DNA of 64,000 bases, from positions 124,001 through 188,000 of the forward strand of contig CANKZJ010000005.1 of assembly GCA_947488605.1 (NCBI GenBank), in the 5' to 3' direction. Both the position numbers and the translations under genes were made by a program. A model generated the notes under the pieces. That model made no database searches. It was not told the DNA's origin and worked only from the letters and a program-made list of their open reading frames with translations. Below, in pieces: positions 1 to 9,035 of this stretch (its first letter is position 1; every line of letters begins with the position of its first letter). This DNA is from an uncultured Paracoccaceae bacterium. GTDB taxonomy: Bacteria > Pseudomonadota > Alphaproteobacteria > Rhodobacterales > Rhodobacteraceae.

Positions 1-197
1 CGCTGGTTGGCACCATCATTGGTGTCGTTGTCTTACAGTTGATGCCCAACACTGACACCGTCGGCAGTCTGCTGATGAACGTGGGGGTTGAAGGCACAGA
101 GTGGCTGTGGGTTATTCTTCTGCCATTGTTGACTGCCATTGTTGCATTTTTTGCGACCCGTGCTGCAGCGCTGCGCAGATTGAAGGAACAAACATGA
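1..197 (+). CDS. ftsX: Cell division protein FtsX, C-terminal end (partial)
   Basis: The reading frame from position 3 is open from the left edge to a TGA at 195-197 and encodes about 64 residues. It shows a hydrophobic segment (WLWVILLPLLTAIVAFFATRAA) followed by a short basic tail ending LRRLKEQT. This resembles the last membrane helix and cytoplasmic tail of FtsX, the membrane partner of FtsE that controls peptidoglycan hydrolysis at the septum. The ftsE-ftsX-plsC order is common in Rhodobacterales, and here the TGA overlaps the next ATG (ATGA), which supports the assignment. Only the end is visible, so the identification rests on the hydrophobic profile and context. Confidence 0.7.
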   Translation, partial: LVGTIIGVVVLQLMPNTDTVGSLLMNVGVEGTEWLWVILLPLLTAIVAFFATRAAALRRLKEQT

Positions 198-922
198 GCA
201 CTGCAATTCAATGGGTTCGGTCGCTCATCTTTAATGCGCAAATGTATGTGGCAATGCTGGTCGTGGGTATTTTGTACCTTCCCGCTGCAATTATTTCGGC
301 CAACGGGGCTCTTGCTGGGTGCCATGCCTACTGTCGCTATATCAGGTGGAGCGCATCCTGGATCATCGGCCTCAAATGTGAAATTCGTGGTGAGCCGCCA
401 ACAGACGAAGTGATGGTCGCGCCCAAGCACCAGTCGTTTCTTGATGTTTTGATAATTTTTGGCGCGATCCCAAGAGGCAAGTTCATCTTCAAAGCTATTT
501 TGAAATACGCACCCATCATTGGTCAGTTCGGTTTGCGCATTGGCTGTATTCCTGTGGACCGCGGTAAGCGTGGTCAGGCGATCAAGAAAATGGTGGCTGA
601 TGTCAAAGCAGGCCGCGCCGTTCCGGGTCAGTTGATCATCTATCCGCAAGGCACACGTATCGCACCCGGAGTGAAGGCACCTTATAAAATTGGCACTGGT
701 GCGCTTTACCGCGAGCTTAATCAGCCGGTCGTGCCTGTGGCAACGAACGTGGGTGTGTTTTGGCCCAAGCGCGGTATTTTGCGAAAGCCCGGCACTGCCG
801 TGTTCGAGTTTCTGCCAAGGATCGAGCCGGGCCTTGCCGTTGATGAATTCATGGACCGCCTTGAGACCGATATAGAGGCGGCTTCTGATCGCCTTAACCG
901 CGAGGCTGGCTTTTATGGCTGA
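194..922 (+). CDS. plsC: 1-acyl-sn-glycerol-3-phosphate acyltransferase (PlsC family)
   Basis: This 242-residue protein belongs to the PlsC/LPLAT family, which transfers an acyl chain to lysophosphatidic acid to make phosphatidic acid at the inner membrane. An N-terminal hydrophobic segment (about residues 15-40) is followed by the catalytic HX4D motif (HQSFLD, in APKHQSFLD), a GCIPVDRG motif, the substrate-binding motif as YPQGTR (most relatives have EGTR) and VPVATN. An upstream in-frame start at 101 exists, but ATG 194 overlaps the ftsX stop as ATGA and fits the family N-terminus. The next gene starts inside its last 8 bp, so it is translationally coupled on both sides. Confidence 0.93.
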   Translation: MSTAIQWVRSLIFNAQMYVAMLVVGILYLPAAIISANGALAGCHAYCRYIRWSASWIIGLKCEIRGEPPTDEVMVAPKHQSFLDVLIIFGAIPRGKFIFKAILKYAPIIGQFGLRIGCIPVDRGKRGQAIKKMVADVKAGRAVPGQLIIYPQGTRIAPGVKAPYKIGTGALYRELNQPVVPVATNVGVFWPKRGILRKPGTAVFEFLPRIEPGLAVDEFMDRLETDIEAASDRLNREAGFYG

Positions 923-1523
923 GCACGTGATTGACAGTATCGCCGCACTTGAAGCCATCTATGACAAACCGGGCAAAGCCTCTTTGATCAAGGTCGCAGA
1001 TCATCTGACGCCGCTCTATGCCAAGTGGATCATGGCTTCGCGGTTGTGCATCGTGTCCACTGTTGGGCCAGAAGGCACAGACGGCAGCCCGCGCGGCGAC
1101 GATGGTCCGGTCGTGCAGGTACTGGATGCCAAAACCCTGTTGCTGCCCGATTGGCGCGGCAATAACCGTATCGACACATTGCGCAACATTGTCGCTGACG
1201 GACGCATCAGTTTGATGTTTCTGGTGCCGGGGTCAAACAATGTCGTTCGCGTGAATGGGCATGCTGTTGTTTCCATATCGCCTGATCTGCTTGGCCGCTT
1301 TGACCAACGCGGACGACAGCCTAGAAGCGTTATCATCATCTCGATTGATGAAATCTACAGTCAGTGCGCTAGGGCCTTGATGCGGGCGAAGACGTGGACT
1401 TCTGAAGACGAAAGCGCGCAACTTCCATCGATTGGGGATCTGTTGGCCGAGCAGGAAACCGGTTTTGACGGTGAGGCCTATGATGCCGCATGGGCGGAAC
1501 GCGCTGACCAGACCATGTGGTAG
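915..1523 (+). CDS. PPOX-class FMN-dependent flavoprotein (MSMEG_1061-like)
   Basis: The 202-residue product resembles the pyridoxamine 5'-phosphate oxidase-like split-barrel flavoproteins of the MSMEG_1061-type subgroup. Characteristic stretches are LCIVSTVGPEGTDGSPRGD near residue 45-62 and LLLPDWRGNNRIDTLRNI near residue 77-94, which form the flavin-binding barrel, and a C-terminal helix ending ERADQTMW. Members use FMN or F420-like cofactors in redox reactions; the true substrate is not known. It overlaps plsC by 8 bp, so it is probably in the same transcript. Its stop codon directly abuts that of the convergent M50 protease gene with no spacing. Confidence 0.85.
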   Translation: MAEHVIDSIAALEAIYDKPGKASLIKVADHLTPLYAKWIMASRLCIVSTVGPEGTDGSPRGDDGPVVQVLDAKTLLLPDWRGNNRIDTLRNIVADGRISLMFLVPGSNNVVRVNGHAVVSISPDLLGRFDQRGRQPRSVIIISIDEIYSQCARALMRAKTWTSEDESAQLPSIGDLLAEQETGFDGEAYDAAWAERADQTMW

Positions 1524-2195
1524 TTAGCGCAGCTTGATGTTGCTACTGCGCCCTAGGCCGTAGCGCAAACACCAGCCAATCACGATCAGGCTGATCACCA
1601 GCCATATGCTCCCCCACATGATCGTTGTACCGCCAAATTCTTCGGCCAGCATCCTCGCGTCGGACCGCAGTTCCGAACGGGCAATCGTATCGCTGAAAAT
1701 GTCGAAGGGGACGTATATGACGCTTGTCAGGCCAATGACACGAAGCACCATGTCATTGGCAGCGTGACCTAAGAAACGTGCAATCAGTAGCATGACGACG
1801 CCCGCACCAATTGTGAACGTCAATGCAAATAATTCGCGGACATAAAGCCCTGCGATCACAAGTGTCACAATCCCACAACCAGCCATGATGGCCCGATCCG
1901 CATTGCTGCGCGCTGCGGCAAGCAGCAGCCCAATGCCAATGAGCAGTGATCCAAGATATCCTGCACTCAACGTGGTAAAGCGGTTTCCGCCCCGGCTTAG
2001 GACAAGGCCGCCCTGGTCCGCAGAAATGGAAAGACGAACGACATCACCGCCCGTCAAGACAGTCGCAATGGCATGAGAAACCTCATGGAAAAATACGATG
2101 AGGATTTTAAGCGGGATAACGAAAGGGGTTTGCCAAAGCGCAAAAACTGCAGCTGTCAGCAAGAGAAGCTGCCGATGCCCTTTGACCAATCGCAA
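1524..2195 (-). CDS. M50B-like membrane metallopeptidase
   Basis: This 223-residue polytopic membrane protein carries HEVSH (an HExxH zinc motif, about residues 37-41) inside the first long hydrophobic segment, followed by LSAGYLGSLLIGIGLL, as in the M50B-like peptidase family (site-2-protease relatives) that cleave within the membrane. About six hydrophobic segments are visible. The substrate is unknown. The start is a TTG at 2195, or the second TTG at 2189, because no ATG precedes the conserved part; the exact start is uncertain. It begins 2 bp downstream of the accA stop, so it is likely co-transcribed with accA. Confidence 0.8.
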   Translation of the reverse strand: MRLVKGHRQLLLLTAAVFALWQTPFVIPLKILIVFFHEVSHAIATVLTGGDVVRLSISADQGGLVLSRGGNRFTTLSAGYLGSLLIGIGLLLAAARSNADRAIMAGCGIVTLVIAGLYVRELFALTFTIGAGVVMLLIARFLGHAANDMVLRVIGLTSVIYVPFDIFSDTIARSELRSDARMLAEEFGGTTIMWGSIWLVISLIVIGWCLRYGLGRSSNIKLR

Positions 2196-2197
2196 GT

Positions 2198-3160
2198 CTA
2201 TGCCGCGAGGCCTTTGGACCCCAGATCAAGGTATTTCGCACGACGATCTGCGCGCAGTTTTTCGGGCGAAAGATCACGCAATTCGTTGAGCATCGTAATC
2301 AACGCCTCACCGACAGATGCGATTGCCTCATCACGGTGACGATGCGCGCCGCCTTGGGGTTCGGGAATAATGCGATCACAAACACCCAATTCGGTCAGAT
2401 CCTTGGATGTTAGGCGCAGCGCCTCGGCAGACTCTCGCATTTTCTCTGCGTCCTTCCAAAGGATTGATGCACACCCCTCCGGGCTGATCACTGAATAGAT
2501 CGAATGCTCTAGCATCGCGACACGGTTGGCCGAGGCAAATGCGACGGCACCGCCTGATCCGCCTTCGCCGATCACGACACTGATCAAAGGCACGCCAAGC
2601 TCCAGGCATTTTTCAGTGGACCGGGCGATAGCCTCGGACTGGCCACGCTCTTCGGCACCCTTGCCGGGGTAGGCGCCGGGTGTGTCGACCAAAGTAACGA
2701 CGGGGATGCCGAAACGGTTCGCGAGTTCCATCAGGCGAATAGCCTTGCGGTACCCTTCGGGGCGCGCCATGCCAAAATTACGCTCGATCCGGGATTTGGT
2801 ATCGTCGCCTTTTTCATGGCCGATGATCATAACCGGGATACCGTCAAGCCGTGCAAGCCCGCCCATAACCGACAAATCATCCGCAAAGTTTCGGTCCCCT
2901 GCAAGCGGCGTGTACTCTGTAAAAAGCGCCTCAATGTAGTCTTTGCAATGCGGGCGTTGCGGGTGCCGGGCAACCTGACATTTCCGCCACGGTGTAAGGT
3001 CCGCATAAAGCGATTTCAGCAGGTCCGCCGCCTTTTTATCAAGGGCAGTCGCTTCCTTTGAAATATCCATCTCGTCGTTCTCACGCGCCATCGCGCGCAG
3101 CTCTTCAGCTTTGCCTTCGATTTCAGCGAGCGGTTTTTCAAAGTCGAGGTACTGGGTCAT
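2198..3160 (-). CDS. accA: Acetyl-CoA carboxylase carboxyltransferase subunit alpha
   Basis: This 320-residue protein has the full length and sequence features of AccA, which with AccD transfers the carboxyl group from carboxybiotin to acetyl-CoA to form malonyl-CoA for fatty-acid synthesis. Visible hallmarks are the N-terminal [18 protein letters not shown] helix, the [17 protein letters not shown] segment, [21 protein letters not shown] and [11 protein letters not shown], which line the CoA site. It starts at ATG 3160 and reads away from a divergent small secreted gene. The M50 protease gene follows after 2 bp. Confidence 0.98.
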   Translation of the reverse strand: MTQYLDFEKPLAEIEGKAEELRAMARENDEMDISKEATALDKKAADLLKSLYADLTPWRKCQVARHPQRPHCKDYIEALFTEYTPLAGDRNFADDLSVMGGLARLDGIPVMIIGHEKGDDTKSRIERNFGMARPEGYRKAIRLMELANRFGIPVVTLVDTPGAYPGKGAEERGQSEAIARSTEKCLELGVPLISVVIGEGGSGGAVAFASANRVAMLEHSIYSVISPEGCASILWKDAEKMRESAEALRLTSKDLTELGVCDRIIPEPQGGAHRHRDEAIASVGEALITMLNELRDLSPEKLRADRRAKYLDLGSKGLAA

Positions 3161-3309
3161 GTGCTGCGGACCTTATGCATGCGTTCATAGATATATGGCG
3201 TATGGTTCAACCAAGTGCAACGCCAGCACTTTGCCACATTATTGCCATTTGCATTGACGCTGCACACACGCGAGGCTCTTGCCAAATTGTCGCAGCAAGG
3301 GAAAATTCA

Positions 3310-3549
3310 ATGCGTATTATCGCGATCACCGCCGCTCTTGCGCTTGGTTTTGCGAGCCCCGTATTCGCCCAATCTATCAATTTTGGCGATGACAGCAGCG
3401 AATGGGCGAACGATGGTGAGTGTGACGATATGCGTTTTGCAGGTCCCGGCATGACCACGACGCCGTTACTCCAAGACGATATCATGCGCGATGCCACTGA
3501 TTGCAGGGACGCGTTTGCGGCGGGCCTCCTAAAGCTTGCTGGGCAATAG
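3310..3549 (+). CDS. Small secreted protein with DGECDD motif
   Basis: The 79-residue product starts with a typical signal peptide (MRIIAITAALALGFASPVFA, cleavage after AFA) and leaves a mature protein of about 58 residues. The mature part has FGDDSSEWANDGECDDMRF followed by a GPGM turn and a second cysteine (DATDCRDAF). This DD-S-E-W-A-x-DGECDD-x-RF pattern recurs in small periplasmic proteins of alphaproteobacteria, but I know of no assigned function; the acidic cluster suggests cation binding (inference). Longer in-frame starts upstream exist, but ATG 3310 gives the clean signal peptide. Confidence 0.75.
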   Translation: MRIIAITAALALGFASPVFAQSINFGDDSSEWANDGECDDMRFAGPGMTTTPLLQDDIMRDATDCRDAFAAGLLKLAGQ

Positions 3550-3560
3550 GCGCCGATGCG

Positions 3561-4517
3561 TTAGCCCGCGATCATCTCGGACTGACGCACAATCACTTCG
3601 GCTTGCTTAATTGACGCAATATCAACGAGGCGACCTTTGTAGACGGTCGCTCCTTCGCCGCGTGCCTTGGCGTCTTCCATGGCGGCAAGGATTTCGCGTG
3701 CCTCTGTCACGGCTTCATCGGATGGTGTGAACACTTCGTTGGCCAGTGCGATCTGCTTGGGGTGGATCGCCCATTTGCCGACCATGCCGAGCGTGGCTGA
3801 CCGTTTCGCTTGCGCGCGGTAGCCTTCATCATCGCTGAAATCACCAAAAGGTCCGTCGACCGGCAAAACGCCATGCGTGCGGCATGCGGCAACAATCGCC
3901 GTTTGTGCCCAATGCCAAGGGTCAGAGTAGTGGCGTGTGTCGCCATGCAGCATGTAGTAGTTTTCCTGTGTGCCGCCGATGCCAGTCGTTTGCATCCCCA
4001 TTGAGGCTGCAAAATCAGCGGCACCAAGGCTCATCGCGGCCATACGCGGCGAACTGGCGGCGATTTCTTCGACATGGGCAATGCCAGCCGCAGATTCTAT
4101 GATGACCTCAAAGCTGATCGGCTTGGCGCGGCCTTTAGCGGTTTCAATCGCGGTCACCAGCGCATCGACGGCATAGACGTCTGCGGCACAACCCACCTTT
4201 GGAATCATGATTTGGTCAAGCCGGTCGCCTGCCTGTTCCAGCACATCAACTACGTCCTTGTACCAATATGGCGTATCCAATCCGTTGATCCGGACACTGA
4301 GGTATTTGGAGTTCCAATCGACATCGTTGATCGCTTGAATGACGTTGGCGCGGGCAGTGTCTTTGTCGGACGGTGATACGCTGTCCTCAAGATCAAGGTT
4401 GATCACGTCCGCCGCACTCGCCGCCATCTTTTCAAACAATTTGGTGTTTGAGCCAGGACCAAAGAGTTGGCAGCGGTTTGGGCGGGCAGGCGGTGTGGGT
4501 TGTAGGCGGAATGACAT
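3561..4517 (-). CDS. mcl1: L-malyl-CoA / beta-methylmalyl-CoA lyase
   Basis: The 318-residue protein matches in length and sequence pattern the Mcl1 enzyme known from Rhodobacter, which cleaves (3S)-malyl-CoA to acetyl-CoA and glyoxylate and beta-methylmalyl-CoA to propionyl-CoA and glyoxylate in the ethylmalonyl-CoA pathway. It is a CitE-like TIM barrel. Visible markers are CQLFGPGSNTKLFEKM, INLDLEDSV with the metal and CoA residues, VRINGLDTPYW, FEVIIESAAGI with the metal-binding Glu, SLGAADFAASMGMQ and KWAIHPKQI. It stands alone between convergent and same-strand neighbours. Its presence suggests growth on acetate or C2/C3 compounds without relying only on isocitrate lyase. Confidence 0.96.
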   Translation of the reverse strand: MSFRLQPTPPARPNRCQLFGPGSNTKLFEKMAASAADVINLDLEDSVSPSDKDTARANVIQAINDVDWNSKYLSVRINGLDTPYWYKDVVDVLEQAGDRLDQIMIPKVGCAADVYAVDALVTAIETAKGRAKPISFEVIIESAAGIAHVEEIAASSPRMAAMSLGAADFAASMGMQTTGIGGTQENYYMLHGDTRHYSDPWHWAQTAIVAACRTHGVLPVDGPFGDFSDDEGYRAQAKRSATLGMVGKWAIHPKQIALANEVFTPSDEAVTEAREILAAMEDAKARGEGATVYKGRLVDIASIKQAEVIVRQSEMIAG

Positions 4518-4643
4518 GGGTGATCCTTGGCGTATTTTAATTACGTAATTATTCAGTGGATCGGTATATTATTGCGCGCACCCTCACAAGGTGAATTTGC
4601 AACCGCAGCAATCAAATGCTGCGGCGCAAAATGGCCGATCGTA

Positions 4644-5828
4644 TTAGATACCAGCGTCAATAATGGCCTTGGCCAACACCGGCACAGTTTGTGCATTCAG
4701 TCCGGCAATATTCATCCGGCTATCGCCGACCATGTAAATCCCATGATCCGCGCGCAATTTCTCGACCATTTCTGGTGTGGTGCCCAAACGACTGAACATG
4801 CCCCGGTGATGTGCAAGAAAATCAAAACGATCACTATTGGTCAGACGCTTTAACTCATCAGCCAGTTGTTGGCGCAATCCAAGCATGCCGTTGCGGGTCT
4901 CTTCCAGCTCGGCCTCCCAATCGGCGCGTAAATCTGCATCTTGCAGGATCGTTGTCACAACACGCGCACCGTGGTCCGGTGGAAAAGAATAGTTCTGACG
5001 GTTCAGGAATGCCAAGTTTTGTTGCGTCAGCGCCTGTTGGTCAGCGTCCTCGCAGACCGCCATCAAGATGCCCGTGCGCTCACGGTAAATACCAAAGTTC
5101 TTGGAGCAACTCGCCGCGATCAGGCAGTTCTCGAAGCTGCTGGCAATCTGGCGGGTTGCTTTTGCGTCGTCGGCCAATCCATCGCCGAACCCTTGGTACG
5201 CGATATCGACGAAAGGCACCGCACCCTTGTTTTGCATCAGGCCGATAACCTGTGACATTTGCTCATAAGTCAGGTTAGCGCCTGTCGGGTTGTGGCAGCA
5301 GCCATGCAGCAAGACGACATCGCCCGGTGCGACCTTCTGCAAGTCAGCCATCATACCTTCAAAATCAACACCGCGTGTCTCACTATCGAAATAACGGTAC
5401 TCGGCCATGCTCATCCCAAGGTACTTGATGATCGACGGGTGGTTTGGCCATGTGGGATTGGACAGCCAAACGGTGGCTTTGGGTGCCGCAATGCGGATCA
5501 ATTCGAGGGCTTGGCGAATGGCACCTGTACCACCGGGCGTGGCGACGGCCGCGACGCGCTCACTCGGCACACTGTCCCCTAGCACCAGGTCTTTCATCAC
5601 AGCACTGAACGCGGGGTCGCCTGCCAAACCGGTGTAGGCTTTGGTGGATTGATCTGCCAGAATACGGCGCTCGGCCTCTTTCACGGCGCGCATGACAGGT
5701 GTGTTGCCTGTCGCGTCCTTGTAAACACCAACGCCCAGATCAACCTTATCGGTGCGCGGATCAGCCTTGAATTTGGCAACAAGGGCAAGAATTTTATCAG
5801 CAGGTTGTGCGGTGAGGTTTTCCAGCAT
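4644..5828 (-). CDS. Aromatic/aspartate aminotransferase (class I, TyrB/AspC type)
   Basis: The 394-residue protein is a PLP-dependent fold-type I aminotransferase of the Ia subgroup that exchanges amino groups between aspartate or aromatic amino acids and 2-oxoglutarate. Landmarks are VDLGVGVYKD at about 29-38, the HNPTGANLT loop at about 179-187, FVDIAYQGFGDG at about 206-217 and the PLP lysine K243 in SCSKNFGIYRERTG. The ATG at 5828 overlaps the stop of sseA by one base (TAATG) and gives the family N-terminus MLENLTAQPADKI. A longer in-frame start at 5882 adds residues not seen in the family. It is probably co-transcribed with sseA. Confidence 0.93.
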   Translation of the reverse strand: MLENLTAQPADKILALVAKFKADPRTDKVDLGVGVYKDATGNTPVMRAVKEAERRILADQSTKAYTGLAGDPAFSAVMKDLVLGDSVPSERVAAVATPGGTGAIRQALELIRIAAPKATVWLSNPTWPNHPSIIKYLGMSMAEYRYFDSETRGVDFEGMMADLQKVAPGDVVLLHGCCHNPTGANLTYEQMSQVIGLMQNKGAVPFVDIAYQGFGDGLADDAKATRQIASSFENCLIAASCSKNFGIYRERTGILMAVCEDADQQALTQQNLAFLNRQNYSFPPDHGARVVTTILQDADLRADWEAELEETRNGMLGLRQQLADELKRLTNSDRFDFLAHHRGMFSRLGTTPEMVEKLRADHGIYMVGDSRMNIAGLNAQTVPVLAKAIIDAGI

Positions 5829-6694
5829 TAGGCAGCTCCAGTGGCGATTGGAAGGTCGGCGTACATGCCCCATTCGGACCATGACCCATCATAAAGGGCG
5901 TGATCGGTCTTGCCGATCCGTTCAAGTGCAAGTGACAGGATCGCGGCAGTGACACCCGATCCACAGGTGGTGATCGCAGGTTTCTGCAAATCAACGCCCG
6001 CGTCATTGAAAACGGTGCGCAATGCTGCGGGTGGCTTCATTGTGCCATCCGCATTCAGAAGGTCCTGATAAAATACATTGCGCGATCCCGGAATATGGCC
6101 AGATCGCATACCTTCGCGGGGTTCAGGTTGTTCGCCTTTGAAACGTCCAGGCGCGCGCGCATCAATAATGCTGTGGTCACCCAATTTCGCCGCGCGGGCC
6201 ACATCGGTGACATCGCGGACGCGCTGCGGTTCCATCTTCACCGTCATGTGGCGATCGCGAATGGTGGGGGCAGCCGCCGTGATCTTGTGCCCGTCGGTCA
6301 CCCATTTGGGCAGCCCACCGTCAAGAACCGCGATATTTTTCTGGCCCATTAGGCGAAACAACCACCAGACGCGCGCAGCCGAGAAAATGCCCATGCCGTC
6401 ATAGACAACGACCTGATGGCCGTCACCGACACCCATTGCGCGCATACGGGACATGAATTTTTCAACTGGAGGGGCCATATGCGGAAGTTCTGAGCGGGCG
6501 TCACTGACGTCGTCGATATCAAAAAAGCGCGCACCGGGAATGTGAGCTGCAGCAAATTCGGCTTTCTGATCACGTCCCATATCCGGCAAATACCAAGACG
6601 CATCAAATATCCGCAGGTCCGGGTCTTTAAGATGTGCCGCCAGCCACTGCGTACTGACCAGCGTTTTTGGGTCATCAGACGTAGTTGGTGTCAT
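5828..6694 (-). CDS. sseA: 3-mercaptopyruvate sulfurtransferase
   Basis: This 288-residue tandem-rhodanese protein fits SseA, which moves sulfur from 3-mercaptopyruvate to cyanide or thiol acceptors. An inactive N-terminal rhodanese domain (about residues 10-130, with FDASWYLPDMGRD and HIPGARFFDID) is followed by a catalytic domain with the active cysteine C244 in TTCGSGVTA. The CGSGVT loop is the type seen in mercaptopyruvate sulfurtransferases rather than the CRxGx[RT] loop of thiosulfate enzymes. The gene overlaps the aminotransferase start by one base; the pairing suggests linked cysteine metabolism. Confidence 0.94.
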   Translation of the reverse strand: MTPTTSDDPKTLVSTQWLAAHLKDPDLRIFDASWYLPDMGRDQKAEFAAAHIPGARFFDIDDVSDARSELPHMAPPVEKFMSRMRAMGVGDGHQVVVYDGMGIFSAARVWWLFRLMGQKNIAVLDGGLPKWVTDGHKITAAAPTIRDRHMTVKMEPQRVRDVTDVARAAKLGDHSIIDARAPGRFKGEQPEPREGMRSGHIPGSRNVFYQDLLNADGTMKPPAALRTVFNDAGVDLQKPAITTCGSGVTAAILSLALERIGKTDHALYDGSWSEWGMYADLPIATGAA

Positions 6695-6837
6695 CTTGCA
6701 TCCCTTGTACGACTACGGCGTCAGACCTATCGTGCAGCGCGGTGCAAGACAAGTCACCCTGCGCACCGAACCCTTGTTATTATTGGCCAAAAATATCCCC
6801 GCCGGAGGCAGACAAAGGCAGCAACGGTTGCCGATGG

Positions 6838-7311
6838 TTAGTCGCCGTGCCGCAACAGACGCTGCTTTTGACGGCCCCAGTCGCGTTTGGCCTCTGTCGC
6901 GCGCTTGTCGTGGTTCTTTTTGCCCTTTGCGGTGGCGATCTTGAGTTTCACCAGCCCCCGGTCATTGAAATACATCACAAGAGGGACCAGCGTCATCCCT
7001 TCGCGCTTGGTGGCATTCCAAAGTTTTGCCAATTGCTTACGGCTGACCAGCAGCTTGCGCTTGCGGCGCTCTTCATGGCTGAACATCGCGCGATCATAAG
7101 GAGCGATATAGGCGTTGGTGAGCCACAGTTCCCCATCGTCAACACTGGCATAGCTATCCGCGATATTTGATTGGCCGATGCGCAGCGACTTGACCTCTGA
7201 GCCGGTCAGAATGATGCCGACTTCGATATCTTCTTCGATGGCAAAATCATATCGGGCACGCCGGTTCTCGGCGATGACTTTGTAGTTTTTGTTTTCTGGT
7301 TTCTTGGCCAT
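6838..7311 (-). CDS. smpB: SsrA-binding protein SmpB
   Basis: The 157-residue basic protein is SmpB, the partner of tmRNA that rescues stalled ribosomes by trans-translation. It shows the family landmarks [47 protein letters not shown] and a basic C-terminal tail ([16 protein letters not shown]) that enters the mRNA channel. ATG 7311 gives the usual MAKK start; an in-frame ATG three codons upstream (7320) is an alternative. The gene is divergent from the ion-channel gene. No tmRNA gene was seen within the window. Confidence 0.97.
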   Translation of the reverse strand: MAKKPENKNYKVIAENRRARYDFAIEEDIEVGIILTGSEVKSLRIGQSNIADSYASVDDGELWLTNAYIAPYDRAMFSHEERRKRKLLVSRKQLAKLWNATKREGMTLVPLVMYFNDRGLVKLKIATAKGKKNHDKRATEAKRDWGRQKQRLLRHGD

Positions 7312-7384
7312 AGTTGGCATCAAATAGGCGATGGTCGGCTGTGGTACAAGCGCGGTCTGCCGATCAGGGATGCGGAGGCGCGTA

Positions 7385-7828
7385 ATGTTGATACAAATAG
7401 CCATTGGCAGCGTCTTGCTGATGTTTTCAGTGATGATTGCGGGGATCAGCTTTTGGGTGCTGGAATGGCGCCTTACATTGTTGCGGCCTTGGCTGACACG
7501 TGCGCCGCATCGCCCCAAGCTTATGTTGGTGCTTTGTGCAACGGCACTCTGGGTGCTTTTGCAAATGACGATGGCCGTTTGGGCTTGGGCGTTGACGATG
7601 TTGGCGCTGGGCATTTTTGATGAGCTTGAAGTGTCTGTTTACTTCTCCCTGGTGGCCTTCACGACTTTGGGTTTTGGCGATATTTTGTTGCCTATGGAGT
7701 GGCGGCTGTTGGGCGGGATGGCTGCTTTAAACGGGCTTCTCAATATCGGGCTGGTGACCGCAGCGATGGTCGAGGTGCTGCGCCAGCTCCGGTTGCAGCA
7801 AATCACAAATATGGAACAAGACACATGA
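7385..7828 (+). CDS. Small two-helix ion channel protein (Ion_trans_2 type)
   Basis: This 147-residue membrane protein has an N-terminal hydrophobic helix, a second helix (about residues 45-75), a pore-like segment and a last helix. The pore segment [14 protein letters not shown] carries T-L-G-F-G-D, very close to the TVGYGD selectivity filter of potassium channels, so it is likely a minimal potassium or cation channel. No cytoplasmic gating domain such as RCK is present. ATG 7385 is chosen over two upstream starts because GGAGG lies 6-8 bases before it. Its stop overlaps the next ATG (ATGA), so the two genes are coupled. Confidence 0.8.
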   Translation: MLIQIAIGSVLLMFSVMIAGISFWVLEWRLTLLRPWLTRAPHRPKLMLVLCATALWVLLQMTMAVWAWALTMLALGIFDELEVSVYFSLVAFTTLGFGDILLPMEWRLLGGMAALNGLLNIGLVTAAMVEVLRQLRLQQITNMEQDT

Positions 7829-9012
7829 ACGTGCCGGTCTTATCGAATCGCGCCGCGCGGCATCTGTTCTTGCACAAGCATGAATTGAGTTCTCGCCCAT
7901 CGGGGGCGGGCAAGGGCGCTGATCTGAAAAGCCTCATCGATGATCTGGGATTTGTGCAGCTTGACAGTGTGAACACGTTTGCCCGCGCCCATGATTTGGT
8001 TTTGTGGTCGCGCAAACAGCAATATCGCCCCAAGGCTCTACAGCATTTGTTGCAGCGTGACCGTCAGATGTTTGAACATTGGACACATGATGCCGCAATT
8101 ATCCCGATTGAAAGTTTCGCACATTGGCGCCTGCGCTTTGCCCGTGACGAGGCGCGGCTGGCGGGCCGTTGGCAGAATGATAGGCGCGACGATTTTCACA
8201 GCAAGATTGATGAAGTCTTGCGGCGCATATCAGACGATGGGGCGTGCACTTCGGGGCAAGTGGGTGAGGACGAAAGCAGGGGGTCGGGCGGATGGTGGGA
8301 TTGGCATCCTTCAAAGACGGCTTTGGAATATCTTTGGCGCTCGGGTCAGCTCAGTGTGGTGCGGCGGGACGGGTTCACAAAGGTCTATGATCTGACAGAA
8401 CGCGTGATCCCTGCTGAACACTTGAACCGGCGTCACCACCCTGACGAGACGATCGATTGGTGTTGTTCGGGCGCATTGGACCGCTTGGGGTTCGCGACCA
8501 GCGGTGAATTGGCAGCCTTTTGGGACCATGTGACACCTGCAGAGGCAAAAGACTGGTGCCGCGCTGCATTGGCGGATCGGCGGATCATTGAGATTGACGT
8601 AATTGGTGCTGATGGCAAACCACGTCGTTCTTTTGCGCGCCCTGACGTTATGGAAGCGGATACCCCCGCACCGTCACCGCGCATACGGGTGTTGTCGCCG
8701 TTTGACCCTGCGTTGCGTGATCGCAAACGGGCGGAGCGACTATTTGGTTTTTACTACCGTATCGAAATTTTCGTGCCTGCGCCCAAGCGGCAATATGGCT
8801 ACTACGTGTTCCCCGTCATGGAAGGTGACAAGTTGATCGGGCGTATCGATATGAAACGCGACAACGGGGTGCTTGCCGTTCGGGCGTTTTGGCCGGAACC
8901 GGGTGTGCGTATGGGGTTAGGTCGGGTAGAGAAAATGCGCGCCACTTTGGAAAGCGCCGCGCAATTTGGAGGATGTGACCGTTTGGAATTTTCCGAAGCG
9001 TGCATCATGTAA
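7825..9012 (+). CDS. YcaQ/AlkX-family winged-helix DNA glycosylase-like protein
   Basis: The 395-residue product belongs to the winged-helix YcaQ (HTH_42) family, members of which open interstrand DNA crosslinks or remove alkylated bases. Typical features are the N-terminal ALFLHKHEL-like region with DLGFVQLDSVNTFARAHDLVLWSR (about residues 35-60), the HWTHDAAIIP block near residue 85, LEYLWRSGQLSVVRRDGF and the C-terminal LSPFDPALRDRKRAERLFGFYYRIEIFVPAPKR block. ATG 7825 overlaps the channel gene stop. A perfect hairpin starts at its stop codon and separates it from convergent dapA. Confidence 0.85.
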   Translation: MNVPVLSNRAARHLFLHKHELSSRPSGAGKGADLKSLIDDLGFVQLDSVNTFARAHDLVLWSRKQQYRPKALQHLLQRDRQMFEHWTHDAAIIPIESFAHWRLRFARDEARLAGRWQNDRRDDFHSKIDEVLRRISDDGACTSGQVGEDESRGSGGWWDWHPSKTALEYLWRSGQLSVVRRDGFTKVYDLTERVIPAEHLNRRHHPDETIDWCCSGALDRLGFATSGELAAFWDHVTPAEAKDWCRAALADRRIIEIDVIGADGKPRRSFARPDVMEADTPAPSPRIRVLSPFDPALRDRKRAERLFGFYYRIEIFVPAPKRQYGYYVFPVMEGDKLIGRIDMKRDNGVLAVRAFWPEPGVRMGLGRVEKMRATLESAAQFGGCDRLEFSEACIM

Positions 9013-9034
9013 GGTGGATTGAAATCCACCTTAC
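9009..9034. terminator. Perfect 12-bp hairpin between convergent genes
   Basis: GTAAGGTGGATT (9009-9020) is followed after 2 bases by its exact reverse complement (9023-9034). The stem begins within the stop codon of the YcaQ-family gene (TAA 9010-9012) and ends 1 bp before the dapA stop triplet, so it likely serves as a two-way terminator or 3'-end stabiliser. There is no clear T-tract on either side. Confidence 0.7.
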
Positions 9035-9035
9035 C

